Below, piece by piece: positions 7,098 to 15,800 of a stretch of 26,872 bases of DNA. Each line of letters opens with the position of its first letter. Position 1 is the stretch's first letter. The notes under the pieces are model-generated. The model saw nothing but the letters and a program-made list of their open reading frames with translations. It ran no database searches and was not told where the DNA came from. The DNA comes from Caryophanales bacterium UBA2289 (lineage in GTDB: Bacteria > Bacillota_I > Bacilli_A > Izemoplasmatales > Hujiaoplasmataceae), in assembly GCA_002345505.1 (NCBI GenBank), contig DDWJ01000042.1:1-26872 (forward strand). Reading direction: 5' to 3'. The translations under genes were made by a program, and so were the position numbers.

Positions 7098-7601
7098 ATT
7101 ATCAAAAAGCGTGATATAGTTTTCATCGGTATTATTCTTTTGATAGCACTCTTGAGCGGACTAGGGTTTAGAATCGTTCAAAATATAAATTCAACTGGAA
7201 ATACTTTCGCAAAGATTGTTTATCAAAATGAACTTATATTGATGATTAATTTAGAAAATAATGAATATCATCTATATGATACCGTATATAAAGATCAAAT
7301 CAATGTTGGCAGAGCTTCAGAAGGCGTTTTCTATGTACCTGGTAAAGTAACAACGGAAATGACTACGCTTTATGAAGAAGATCAATATGCAAGAGATAAT
7401 AGTATTGTTGGTATAAAAGTAATAGTGGCAGAAGAAAAAATCAGTGTAGCCTATCAAGAAAGTCCAAAGGACTTATGTGAGCTACAAAAACCTACATCAT
7501 CACCATTAATGCCAATTGTATGTTTACCTAATGAACTTGTAATAAACATTTATACGGATATTGAAAGTGATGCCTTTATCCCAGATTCAGTATTGGAGTG
7601 A
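7098..7601 (+). CDS. NusG domain II-containing exported protein, probable AUU start
   Basis: Membrane-anchored extracytoplasmic protein of 167 residues. An N-terminal segment IKKRDIVFIGIILLIALL gives one membrane helix, followed by a small beta domain. The C-terminal part matches NusG domain II as found in stand-alone Firmicutes proteins: S-P-x-D-L-C and P-I-V-C-L-P-N-E-L-V-I, with two conserved Cys. No ATG, GTG or TTG occurs in frame between the upstream TAG (7059) and a TTG at 7140, which is inside the membrane helix. ATT at 7098 has GAGG 8 nt upstream and yields a family-like N-terminus, so I infer an AUU start. Genes of this family sit with Gx transporters and ApbE in flavin-based extracellular electron-transfer loci. 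Downstream DUF1146 gene is translationally close. Confidence 0.85.
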   Translation: MIKKRDIVFIGIILLIALLSGLGFRIVQNINSTGNTFAKIVYQNELILMINLENNEYHLYDTVYKDQINVGRASEGVFYVPGKVTTEMTTLYEEDQYARDNSIVGIKVIVAEEKISVAYQESPKDLCELQKPTSSPLMPIVCLPNELVINIYTDIESDAFIPDSVLE

Positions 7602-7606
7602 TTATT

Positions 7607-7837
7607 ATGTTAGCTATAGTAGATGTTAGTGTATTTTATATATCGAGAATAATTTTGTTTTTTATCGCAACTATGTTTATCTTTAGGGCTTTACAAACCG
7701 TAGATTTGACTAAAATCTTTAAAAAGAACTCGGCAGATCAAATTCGTTTTCTTTTTATGGTTATAGCTGTAATTTTAGGTTATTTATTTGTGGATGCTAT
7801 TGTTAGTTTGTTTGAGAGCCTTAACAATCTACTTTAA
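7607..7837 (+). CDS. DUF1146 family membrane protein (YwzB-like)
   Basis: Membrane protein of 76 residues with two hydrophobic helices (about 9-24 and 49-68). The signature FRALQTVDLTKIFKKN in the loop, then Q-(I/A)-R-(F/L)-L and ILGYLFVD, matches the DUF1146/YwzB family, whose role is unknown; family members often sit by ATP synthase or murA genes. I prefer the ATG at 7607 with GGAGTGA just upstream over a GTG at 7598 that overlaps the NusG-II stop. It ends 17 nt inside the convergent yigZ gene and no terminator separates the two. Confidence 0.83.
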   Translation: MLAIVDVSVFYISRIILFFIATMFIFRALQTVDLTKIFKKNSADQIRFLFMVIAVILGYLFVDAIVSLFESLNNLL

Positions 7838-8438
7838 CATAAACACGTTTTTCTTCAAGAATCACTAAACGATCTTGATAATTATTGAAGTTGAATAATC
7901 TTTGTTTTATTTCTTCAAAGTTTAATTCGGTTAAACTAAAATAGAAATCGATTTCATTGCCATAATCAATCTTATCCAATATGGTTTGTTCTCTAATAGT
8001 TTTATCGATATTTCCTAAAGAATCATAACTACAAGTTACTTTACAGTAATAAGTAGTTATTTTTTTTGTGAATTTAGCTTCACTTATAACTTGAGCAGCA
8101 GTATGAGAATAAGCTCGGATAAGTCCACCGCCGCCTAATAAGATTCCCCCAAAATATCTAATGACGATTAAAAGAACATGATTAAGTTCGTTTGCTTTAA
8201 TAACTTCTAGAATGGGATATCCAGCTGTTCTACTCGGCTCACTATCATCAGAATACTTTGCCAAATTGTCTTCTAAAATATAGGCATAAGTGTAGTGATT
8301 GGCACCGGGATAATCAGTTCTAGCTTTTTCAAGTAAATTATTGATTTCTTCGATGGTTTCTGCATGATATAAAAGGCCGATGAATCTCGACTTTTTTTCA
8401 ATAAATTCAGTTTTAGTAAAACCATCTACTGATTTCAT
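7821..8438 (-). CDS. yigZ: YigZ family protein (UPF0029/IMPACT-like)
   Basis: Cytoplasmic protein of 205 residues of the YigZ/IMPACT family. Signatures: F-I-E-K-K-S-R-F-I-G near residues 11-20, HYTYAYIL, SDDSEPSRTAGYPIL (about 79-93), and VIRYFGGILLGGGGLIRAY (about 107-125), followed by the UPF0029 C-terminal domain. In some organisms the family acts in translation control; the bacterial role is not settled. I start at the ATG at 8436-8438, with GGTGAG upstream; the -10 element at 8455-8460 places the transcript start near 8448, so the longer ORF beginning at 8486 cannot be translated from it. Convergent overlap of 17 bp with the DUF1146 gene. Confidence 0.94.
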   Translation of the reverse strand: MKSVDGFTKTEFIEKKSRFIGLLYHAETIEEINNLLEKARTDYPGANHYTYAYILEDNLAKYSDDSEPSRTAGYPILEVIKANELNHVLLIVIRYFGGILLGGGGLIRAYSHTAAQVISEAKFTKKITTYYCKVTCSYDSLGNIDKTIREQTILDKIDYGNEIDFYFSLTELNFEEIKQRLFNFNNYQDRLVILEEKRVYVKVDC

Positions 8439-8454
8439 ATACTCACCAGCAAAT

Positions 8455-8483
8455 ATTATAACATGAAAGCACTCGTTTATAAA
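8455..8483 (-). promoter_or_regulatory. Extended -10 promoter of yigZ
   Basis: Minus strand reads TGTTATAAT (8463-8455), preceded by a weak -35 TTTATA (8483-8478) at 17-nt spacing. The leader would be about 10 nt, as for def. Confidence 0.65.
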
Positions 8484-8496
8484 CATTAATCTTAGT

Positions 8497-8508
8497 GAAA
8501 AGCTTTTC
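8497..8508. repeat. 12-bp palindrome in the yigZ/cca divergent region
   Basis: GAAAAGCTTTTC is a perfect 12-bp palindrome between the two divergent promoters. It could be an operator, or chance in AT-rich DNA. Confidence 0.35.
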
Positions 8509-8561
8509 TAAAACAAGAGATAAATTATCTTGAAAACAGTTAGGAAAAAAAAGTTCTATCA

Positions 8562-8570
8562 TGGTATAAT
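8562..8570 (+). promoter_or_regulatory. Extended -10 promoter of the cca-pulA-yhaM operon
   Basis: TGGTATAAT is an extended -10 element. No convincing -35 is present. GGTGA at 8577-8581 is the ribosome binding site for the ATG at 8587, so the leader is very short. Confidence 0.65.
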
Positions 8571-8586
8571 ATTATTGGTGATTTTG

Positions 8587-9759
8587 ATGGATAAATTCTT
8601 TTCTTTAGGCAAGATAATTATCAAAAAACTTCACGAATTTGGATATGAAGCCTACTTCGTAGGCGGTTTTGTTCGCGACTATCTCTTAGGAGTCGAATCA
8701 AAGGATGTCGATATCACCACAAATGCATTGCCAGAAGAAGTTGAAAAGATATTTGATAATACCAGAGCCACAGGCAAAAAATACGGTACGATTACCGTAT
8801 TTATTGAAGATTTTGGTTTCGAAGTTACGACCTATCGAATTGACAAATTATATCTAAATCATCGCAAGCCTGAATCAGTAGTTTTTTCTCACAAACTCAA
8901 AGAAGATTTGAGTAGAAGAGATTTCACAATCAACGCTTTAGCTATGAATGATAAGGCGGAAGTGATTGATCTTTTTAATGGACAAGATGACCTGAAAAAA
9001 GGAATTATCAAAGCAATAGGAAATGCTGATGAAAGATTCAGAGAAGATGCTTTAAGAATATTAAGAGCCCTTAGATTCGTCTCAAGACTTAACTTTACAA
9101 TTGAAGAAAATACTCTTCAAAGTATGAGAAACAATCTGGAATTATTAAAGAAATTGGCAAACGAAAGAATCTTATCAGAGTTAGAAGAAATCTTTTCCAG
9201 TCCTTATAACAAATCAGCGGTTAGTTATATGGAAATTATTGGCTTTAAAGAGGTTTTCGACGAATTCGCTTCAGGCATACAAGTTTACTTAGATAGTGAA
9301 TATAGCCTTGATTTCAGTCAATTTTTTGCGATGAATTTATTTTTATTAAAAAAAGAAATCCCTGAATTTTGGAAATTTTCTAACAAGGACAAATTATTGA
9401 TTTACAAATATGTTCATATATTAAACACCATAAAAAATACTCGTTTCAATCCTTTGATTTTATATAAGTGTGGCTTGAATGTTTCTTTACAAGCTAACGA
9501 AATTTTAAGAGTATTGAATAAAGATAACGATCAAAAAGAGTTGATTATTAAATTGTTTAACGAACTACCGATTAAAAAACGTGAAGAATTAGCGATTAAT
9601 GGTCATGATATTTTAGGTTTGCAAGACATAAATAATGAAGAGATTATTGGAAAAGTAATCGACGAGATTGAATCGCAAGTGGTTTTAGGACACTTAAAGA
9701 ATGAAACGACAATTTTAAAAGAATATGCTAAACAGCTATTGGAGAGATTAGATGGATAA
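8587..9759 (+). CDS. cca: CCA tRNA nucleotidyltransferase
   Basis: Adds or repairs the CCA end of tRNAs, in the cytoplasm. Class II nucleotidyltransferase of 390 residues: VGGFVRDYLLG (about 25-35) and the catalytic D-V-D (40-42), then YRIDKLY, R-R-D-F-T-I-N-A-L and the R-x-x-E-D-A-L-R-I-L-R-A-L-R-F motif that belongs to the nucleotide-choosing neck. The C-terminal region is divergent, as is usual. I chose the ATG at 8587, because the -10 box at 8565-8570 lies inside any longer ORF and GGTGA precedes this ATG. The last 8 nt overlap the pullulanase gene (ATGGATAA), so the two are coupled. Confidence 0.95.
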   Translation: MDKFFSLGKIIIKKLHEFGYEAYFVGGFVRDYLLGVESKDVDITTNALPEEVEKIFDNTRATGKKYGTITVFIEDFGFEVTTYRIDKLYLNHRKPESVVFSHKLKEDLSRRDFTINALAMNDKAEVIDLFNGQDDLKKGIIKAIGNADERFREDALRILRALRFVSRLNFTIEENTLQSMRNNLELLKKLANERILSELEEIFSSPYNKSAVSYMEIIGFKEVFDEFASGIQVYLDSEYSLDFSQFFAMNLFLLKKEIPEFWKFSNKDKLLIYKYVHILNTIKNTRFNPLILYKCGLNVSLQANEILRVLNKDNDQKELIIKLFNELPIKKREELAINGHDILGLQDINNEEIIGKVIDEIESQVVLGHLKNETTILKEYAKQLLERLDG

Positions 9760-11845
9760 AAGACCTTTTTACTGTTATCTCGATAATTTTGATGAGTTAA
9801 CGATTATCATCCCCATCAAAAACTATCAAGATAACTTAAACTATTTTTTAGTTGGAAATGATGAAATAATTAAATTAAAAATTACTCAAAAAATAAACTT
9901 GGGTGTTGAAATTAAGCTTTTAGCTAATTTTGACGCTTATATTGATTTGGGTAAGGTTTATTTTGTGGAAAATACAAAAAAAGATATGTCAGAGCTTTAT
10001 ACTGGTAAAATAGTCAGAACTGAACTTTTCGATAATATCTACAGTTACAAAAAACATGATTTAGGTTTTACTTATGCAAAAGAGGGAACTAAATTTAAAA
10101 TTTGGTCTCCAGTTGCCAAATACGTAAAATTAGAATTGGTTGATAAAGAAAATCGCAAAGAGTTCTATAATTTAGAATACAAAATTTCTGGGGTTTGGCG
10201 AGCATTTATTGAAGGAGATTTAGACGGATATAAATATCGTTATCTAGTTTATGTAAATGGTAAAGAGCAAGTAGTTCAAGACCCTTATGGGAAAGCCAGC
10301 AATGCTAATGGTGAGTATAACTATATTATTGATTTCTCTAAAACTTATAATATAACTCATATGCCGGATTTTTCAGGAAATCCGCTTGACGCTATAATCT
10401 ATGAAACAAGCGTAAGAGACTTCACCAGTGATGCAACGATTGATTTTTTAAACAAAAAAAGATATTTAGGATTAACTGAAGAAAATATAAAAACCAAGAA
10501 TGGTTTATCAGCAGGTTTAGATTACTTAAAAGAATTAGGTATTACACATTTACAATTAATGCCGATTTTTGACTTTGAAGGTATTGATGAACTAGACCCT
10601 GATAGTCAATATAACTGGGGTTATAATCCAAGTCAATATTTTGTGCCGGAAGGTTCTTATTCAACTAATGCCAATGATCCTTATGCAAGAATCAATGAGT
10701 TGAAGATGATGGTAGATAAACTACATGAAAATAACATTTCTGTAGTGATGGATGTTGTATACAATCACGTATATGATTCTTTTAATTTTTCGATGGAAAA
10801 ATTAGTTCCTGGTTATTCTTATCATGTGGATAGAAATGGCATTAATACCAATGTTTCAGGTTGTAATAACGATTTAGCGACTCATAGAAAGATGTTAAGG
10901 AAATTAATAATCGATGCGAGTTTATTTTGGGCTACTGAATATAAGATTGATGGATTTAGATTTGATCTTATGGGACTTATCGACTTTGAAACGATGAACG
11001 AGTTAGCGCAAGAATTACATGATGTCAATCCAAAAATAATTTGTTATGGCGAAGGCTGGAATATGTATTCCTCAAACCTGGCTGACCGTATGGCACATAT
11101 GGGAAGCAAAAAGGTTATTCCTACTATTGGCTTCTTTAACGATAAATTCAGAGAAACGATTAAAGGGTCTACCTTCAATCCTAAAGAACCAGGGTACGCA
11201 ACTGGAAATCTAAGTGATATCAATGTTGTAAAAGAAGTAGTTTTGGGAAGTGCGCATAACCGTTATATGTTTAAATATTCAGCTCAGAGCGTCAATTACG
11301 TCGAATGCCATGATAATATGACATTCTATGATAAAGGGCTTTATATGAGCGATGACACCGCTCTTATCAAGAAGCAGCAACTCCTGGCTACTGCAATGGT
11401 AATATTATCTCAAGGTGTACCTTTCCTTCACTCCGGACAAGAGTTTTTTAGAACAAAAGACTTAGATGAAAATTCATATATTTCTGGAGATGAAATCAAC
11501 AAGTTAGATTGGACTTTAAGAGAAGAAAATGCAAATAGTGTTGATTTTATCAAAAAATTGATTAAAATAAGAAAAGACTTCAATTGTTTTAAGTTGAAAT
11601 CTTCGAGTGATTTAGAAGCTAAGACCGAAGTTGTAAGTTTAGCATCTGGATCATTAATGATTCATTATAACGATACATGTAATTTGCTGATAATCTTTAA
11701 ACCGATTGCTAGTTTTGAAACAATCATCATTCCTGAAGAATACAGTTTATTACTCGGACAAGAAAAAGTCGAATCAAATGATACAAGCGAGTATTCATTA
11801 AAAGATATTGGAGTTTACTTATTCAAAAAGGGAGATGAACAATAA
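9752..11845 (+). CDS. pulA: Type I pullulanase (intracellular)
   Basis: Glycoside hydrolase family 13 enzyme of 697 residues that cuts alpha-1,6 branches in glycogen or branched maltodextrins. Order: N-terminal pullulanase domain (about 1-95), CBM48 (about 99-190), GH13 barrel (about 215-590) and a C-terminal beta domain. The YNWGYNP pullulanase motif is present; catalytic regions are DVVYNH, GFRFDLMG (nucleophile Asp405), GEGWN (acid/base Glu434) and VECHDN (Asp521). No signal peptide, so it is cytoplasmic and works on stored or imported glucan. It sits between two RNA-processing genes, cca and yhaM, overlapping both (8 nt and 1 nt); no other sugar gene is near. Confidence 0.96.
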   Translation: MDKRPFYCYLDNFDELTIIIPIKNYQDNLNYFLVGNDEIIKLKITQKINLGVEIKLLANFDAYIDLGKVYFVENTKKDMSELYTGKIVRTELFDNIYSYKKHDLGFTYAKEGTKFKIWSPVAKYVKLELVDKENRKEFYNLEYKISGVWRAFIEGDLDGYKYRYLVYVNGKEQVVQDPYGKASNANGEYNYIIDFSKTYNITHMPDFSGNPLDAIIYETSVRDFTSDATIDFLNKKRYLGLTEENIKTKNGLSAGLDYLKELGITHLQLMPIFDFEGIDELDPDSQYNWGYNPSQYFVPEGSYSTNANDPYARINELKMMVDKLHENNISVVMDVVYNHVYDSFNFSMEKLVPGYSYHVDRNGINTNVSGCNNDLATHRKMLRKLIIDASLFWATEYKIDGFRFDLMGLIDFETMNELAQELHDVNPKIICYGEGWNMYSSNLADRMAHMGSKKVIPTIGFFNDKFRETIKGSTFNPKEPGYATGNLSDINVVKEVVLGSAHNRYMFKYSAQSVNYVECHDNMTFYDKGLYMSDDTALIKKQQLLATAMVILSQGVPFLHSGQEFFRTKDLDENSYISGDEINKLDWTLREENANSVDFIKKLIKIRKDFNCFKLKSSSDLEAKTEVVSLASGSLMIHYNDTCNLLIIFKPIASFETIIIPEEYSLLLGQEKVESNDTSEYSLKDIGVYLFKKGDEQ

Positions 11846-12768
11846 TGTTTGAACTAGGTCAAAAGTATAACTTTTACGGAAAGGTTATGCAGATTAACGA
11901 TTCTACTTATGAGACTTACCCAATCACAGTTTTGACAGAAAATAATGAGTCAGTGATTGTGAGAATAAAAAAAGAAGAAAGTCTCTCATTAAATAAAATA
12001 TATTATTTTAAAACTGAAGGTATTACCTTTAAAGAAAAAATTCATCTTGATGTGTTGGATTACACTAAGATATCTGAGTGCAAAATCTCTGATGACAAAA
12101 GAGATGAGTTGATGAAGTTTTTCTATAATCACGCACCGGTAAGTACTTCAGAGATTGAAAAAGACATTGAAAAAATAATCTCTGAGATTAAAAACCCAGT
12201 AATCAAGGCGATTACGGAAAAGATTTACTTTGATAAAAAGGAAGATTTTCTCCTTTATCCAGCGGCTACTAAGTATCATCATGCCTACATCTCGGGTTTA
12301 GCTTACCATACTCATTCGATGTTAAAACTCGCTAAAGGTTTTCTTGACGTTTATGATTGGTTAAATGACGACTTGCTTTACTCAGGCATAATTCTTCATG
12401 ACATCTGTAAAATCAGTGAATTCGATTCATTTGAAGGCAGCAATTATACTGTTAAAGGAAAACTTATCGGACATATCGCAATGGGTGTTTCCTTGCTCGA
12501 TCAAGTCGCTAGGGATTTAGGCTATCAAGATGAAGAAGAAGTTATGTTATTGCAACATATTTTAATTAGTCACCATTATTATGGAAACTTCGGATCACCG
12601 AAGAAACCAAATATAGCAGAAGCTCTAATGATCCACTTTATTGACAACATTGATTCCAAAACTTGTGTTTTAGGAGAAGAACTAGAGGTTGTTGAAACTG
12701 GAGATTTAACAAGTCCGATTGGGGTTTTAGATCGCGAAAGATATTATAAACACAAACTATCTAAATAA
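11845..12768 (+). CDS. yhaM: 3'-5' exoribonuclease YhaM family (HD domain)
   Basis: Metal-dependent 3'-5' exoribonuclease of 307 residues, also known as CMP-binding factor. An OB-like N-terminal domain (about 1-85) precedes an HD domain: PAATKYHHAYISGLAYHTH (about 141-159), the LHDICK metal site (His185, Asp186), YTVKGKLIGHI, LSHHYYGNFGSPKKP-type segment (here ISHHYYGNFGSP) and IDNIDSK. All are typical of YhaM and put the call beyond reasonable doubt. Its ATG overlaps the pullulanase stop by one base (TAATG), and GGGAG lies just upstream. Last gene of the operon; a strong terminator follows. Confidence 0.95.
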   Translation: MFELGQKYNFYGKVMQINDSTYETYPITVLTENNESVIVRIKKEESLSLNKIYYFKTEGITFKEKIHLDVLDYTKISECKISDDKRDELMKFFYNHAPVSTSEIEKDIEKIISEIKNPVIKAITEKIYFDKKEDFLLYPAATKYHHAYISGLAYHTHSMLKLAKGFLDVYDWLNDDLLYSGIILHDICKISEFDSFEGSNYTVKGKLIGHIAMGVSLLDQVARDLGYQDEEEVMLLQHILISHHYYGNFGSPKKPNIAEALMIHFIDNIDSKTCVLGEELEVVETGDLTSPIGVLDRERYYKHKLSK

Positions 12769-12769
12769 C

Positions 12770-12800
12770 AAAAAAACTGTAGGAAATCTCCTACAGTTTT
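12770..12800. terminator. Bidirectional terminator between yhaM and the foldase-like gene
   Basis: Perfect 12-bp stem (12773-12784 with 12789-12800, core ACTGTAGGA/TCCTACAGT), 4-nt loop. T-tract of about seven in the minus direction and four in the plus direction, so it serves both convergent genes, better for the minus one. Confidence 0.92.
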
Positions 12801-12824
12801 AATTATATTGTTTTTTATTTTTAA

Positions 12825-15800
12825 CTAATCAAGATACTTGCTAAGAATAGCTCCGTAATAAGCTTCTTCAATTTCAACTAAGTTAGCAATTAATTCTTCG
12901 TTTGTCATATCTAAAGCATCATTTCCTAAGAAGTTTCCATCTTGTAGTAACTGAGCCATTTTGATGTTTACTGTTCCTAATACATAGAATTCAGAAATAA
13001 CTTCATCGAAATAGAATTCTAAAGCTTCAGACACTGAATCAGGAATCTTTGGAACGGTGATATTGAACTTTTGTTCGATTTCTGTATCGCTTAAGTCATA
13101 AACCATAGCATAGAATTTATATTGTGCATAAAGTTCGATTTGCGCTAATGTCGGTTTGTCTGAATCATTAAATACACCTTCAGAATATTTATCAGCATCT
13201 TCAGCGTCGCTTGAATATGCGGCTGAGAATTGTTCGAAGTCATCACCTTGTTCAACTAGTAATAAGTGTAAACCGAATTCAGTAACTACCAAGTCTGATA
13301 CTAATTCGTCTAAATCAGTATTTTGAGGCAGACTGTATTCTTGATACAGTTCGATTAAGGCTTCAGTAAATTCTGGAACATAACGATCTTTAACGCCGTA
13401 TTCGCCATTATAATTTAATGAATGAGTAACTTCTTGATCTTCAGAATCTTGGATATTTAAATTTTCTGTCAGTAATAAGAAACCTGCTTGTTTGAATACA
13501 CCCCAAGTTTCATCTGTTCTTGTTGCTTTAAAATATTCATTAACTAAGTCGTCAAAGTTACTTTCGTAATCTCTAATTGCGTTTTCAAAAGCTGCTATCA
13601 AAGCAACTAACTCATCTTGTTTAGCAACGCTTAGTGAATCAAAATATTCATTGTAATCATCTGGATTTGCGTCTTCATCGAAATCAAAGAAGATTAATAA
13701 TTGAACAACATCAAGTGAGAAGTAGTTATCATAATTATCTTCAACGATATCATAAAGATTTTCCACGATATTGTATTCTTCGATAACTTCATTGATTAAG
13801 TATGGACGTAATTCGCTGTTAATGAAGTATTGTAATAATTCAGTTTCAGTTTTTGTACCATATTGTGAATAAGCATAGTCTAGGAAGGAACGATGAGGAT
13901 AACTCATACCATATTGTTCGTAAAGACTCTTCATGTAAATGTAGTATTGTTTTGAGTTAGCTACAACTGCGTGCATTTCATCCATTCTAGCTGTATCATT
14001 TTTATTAATGTTTCTTTCGTCTCCGAAAGCTTCTGAGTAGTATTCAGAATATAATAATTCTTTAAATTGTGAAGCATATAAAGTGTAAATTGCAGGATTC
14101 TTCTCTAAAGCATAGATGAATAAATCATCCGCTGTGAATTCAACTGCTTCTTCAGAAGTAAGAGTCTTTTCGATTCTAGCAAGAACTTTCTTATCTCCGC
14201 TGTTTGTTTGTTCGAAACTTAAATCAGTTTCACGGTAGTCTTGAGCCATGTAGTAATCAAAGATTTCAAATCCAACTTCATTTCTCATCGCAACTAACTT
14301 TTTAGAAATGTTTGTAGCACCACTTGAACCATATACCTTATCATCAACTAATGATGCAGATAATTCGTTATAAATAGCAGTATTATTGATTAAAGTTTTT
14401 AAACTTGGATAAGAGATTACAGGTTCTGTAACTTCTGATGTTTCGCCAGTTGGTAATACATTTACAGAAATTTTACCAGTTCTTGTTTCTCCAAGTACTT
14501 TAATTGTATAACTCATATCAACAATAGTCGCTACATCTGGAGTTGTAACTTCTCCAGTATTAGAGATAACTGTTTTATCAGCTGATACCCAACTAACAGT
14601 AGCTCCATATTGATTATTTGTTGGTAATACAAAATCATCAACTACAGTTTCTGGTAATACGATTGAACTTTCAATTAAGTCAAGAACAGTTTTACCTAAG
14701 TTAAGTTTTGTTGGTTCTTGAAGTTTGAACGTCATATAATAGAATGTAGCTGAAGAAGCACTAACTGATTGTGGTCTAGATGAATATACTTTGTCATTTA
14801 ATTGCGAAATGGTTTTGAAGATATAAGTTGCTAGAGCAGCTGATTTTTCTTTTGTATCTTCAAAATTGAATGATAAGTTTTCGTTATCTAGAAGCACTAA
14901 TGATTGTTTTGATGAACCTTCTGGTAATAAATTACGATATTCACCATAAACGTAGTTGTACATTAAAATATAATAATTAAGAATTTCTTGTTCTGTTAAT
15001 TCAGATGTATTATTTGAAGTGAAAGTAGTAACGTTTTCTTGTTTCTTGTAAACTTTATTAAAGATTAAGTCATGAGTAGAAGTAACGTCATTCATTTCAG
15101 AGTCATAAATATTGCTGTTAGATGTTCTTGTGTAAACAACTTCGCCTAAATCATTTTTGATTAAAATGTCTTCATTTAAATCATAAGGATCAGTCTTACT
15201 CATGTAGTAATAAGTTGTGTTATTTTCTTTATGAGTTTCGGCTTCTTCTAAAGTGTCGAAGATATTATCTTTTGAAACAACGATATTTAATTCTTCGTCA
15301 ACTAAATTACCTTCAGAGTCCAAAGAATAGCTTTCATCATCTTCGTCGGTGTAAAAACCATTTGTTCCTAAAGTATAAACTGTTTCTTCTGAAACATCGT
15401 TTAAATTGTCGTTTTCATCAAAGTAGAAAGTATCAATAGTAGTATAAACATCAACGATATCGCCATTTAAGTCTTTTAAACTTTCGTCATTGTAAGTGAA
15501 ACCTTTGTAAACAGCTAATTTAGAATCAATTTCAGCCAAGTGGAACATTCTTAAAACTGCTAGAGCATCTTCTCTACTAGTAAAACGAATGTTGATAGCT
15601 TTCATATCTTCGAAGTAAGAACTGATGAATGCAGTAGCGACTTCAGTTTCTGTTAATTCTCCTAAATAAGCTTCATAAGCATATTTTTCTCTAGCGATTA
15701 AAAGGCTTGCATAAGCGTCTTCTTTGCCTTCGTAACCAGCTAAAACCATTGATCTTGCGAAATCTTCTTCCATAGATAACTTATCTTCAGGGTCGATTTC

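Noticed and set aside
15215..15439. Plus-strand frame inside the foldase-like gene
   Set aside because: Antisense shadow, rich in Leu/Tyr/Arg from reversed acidic codons.
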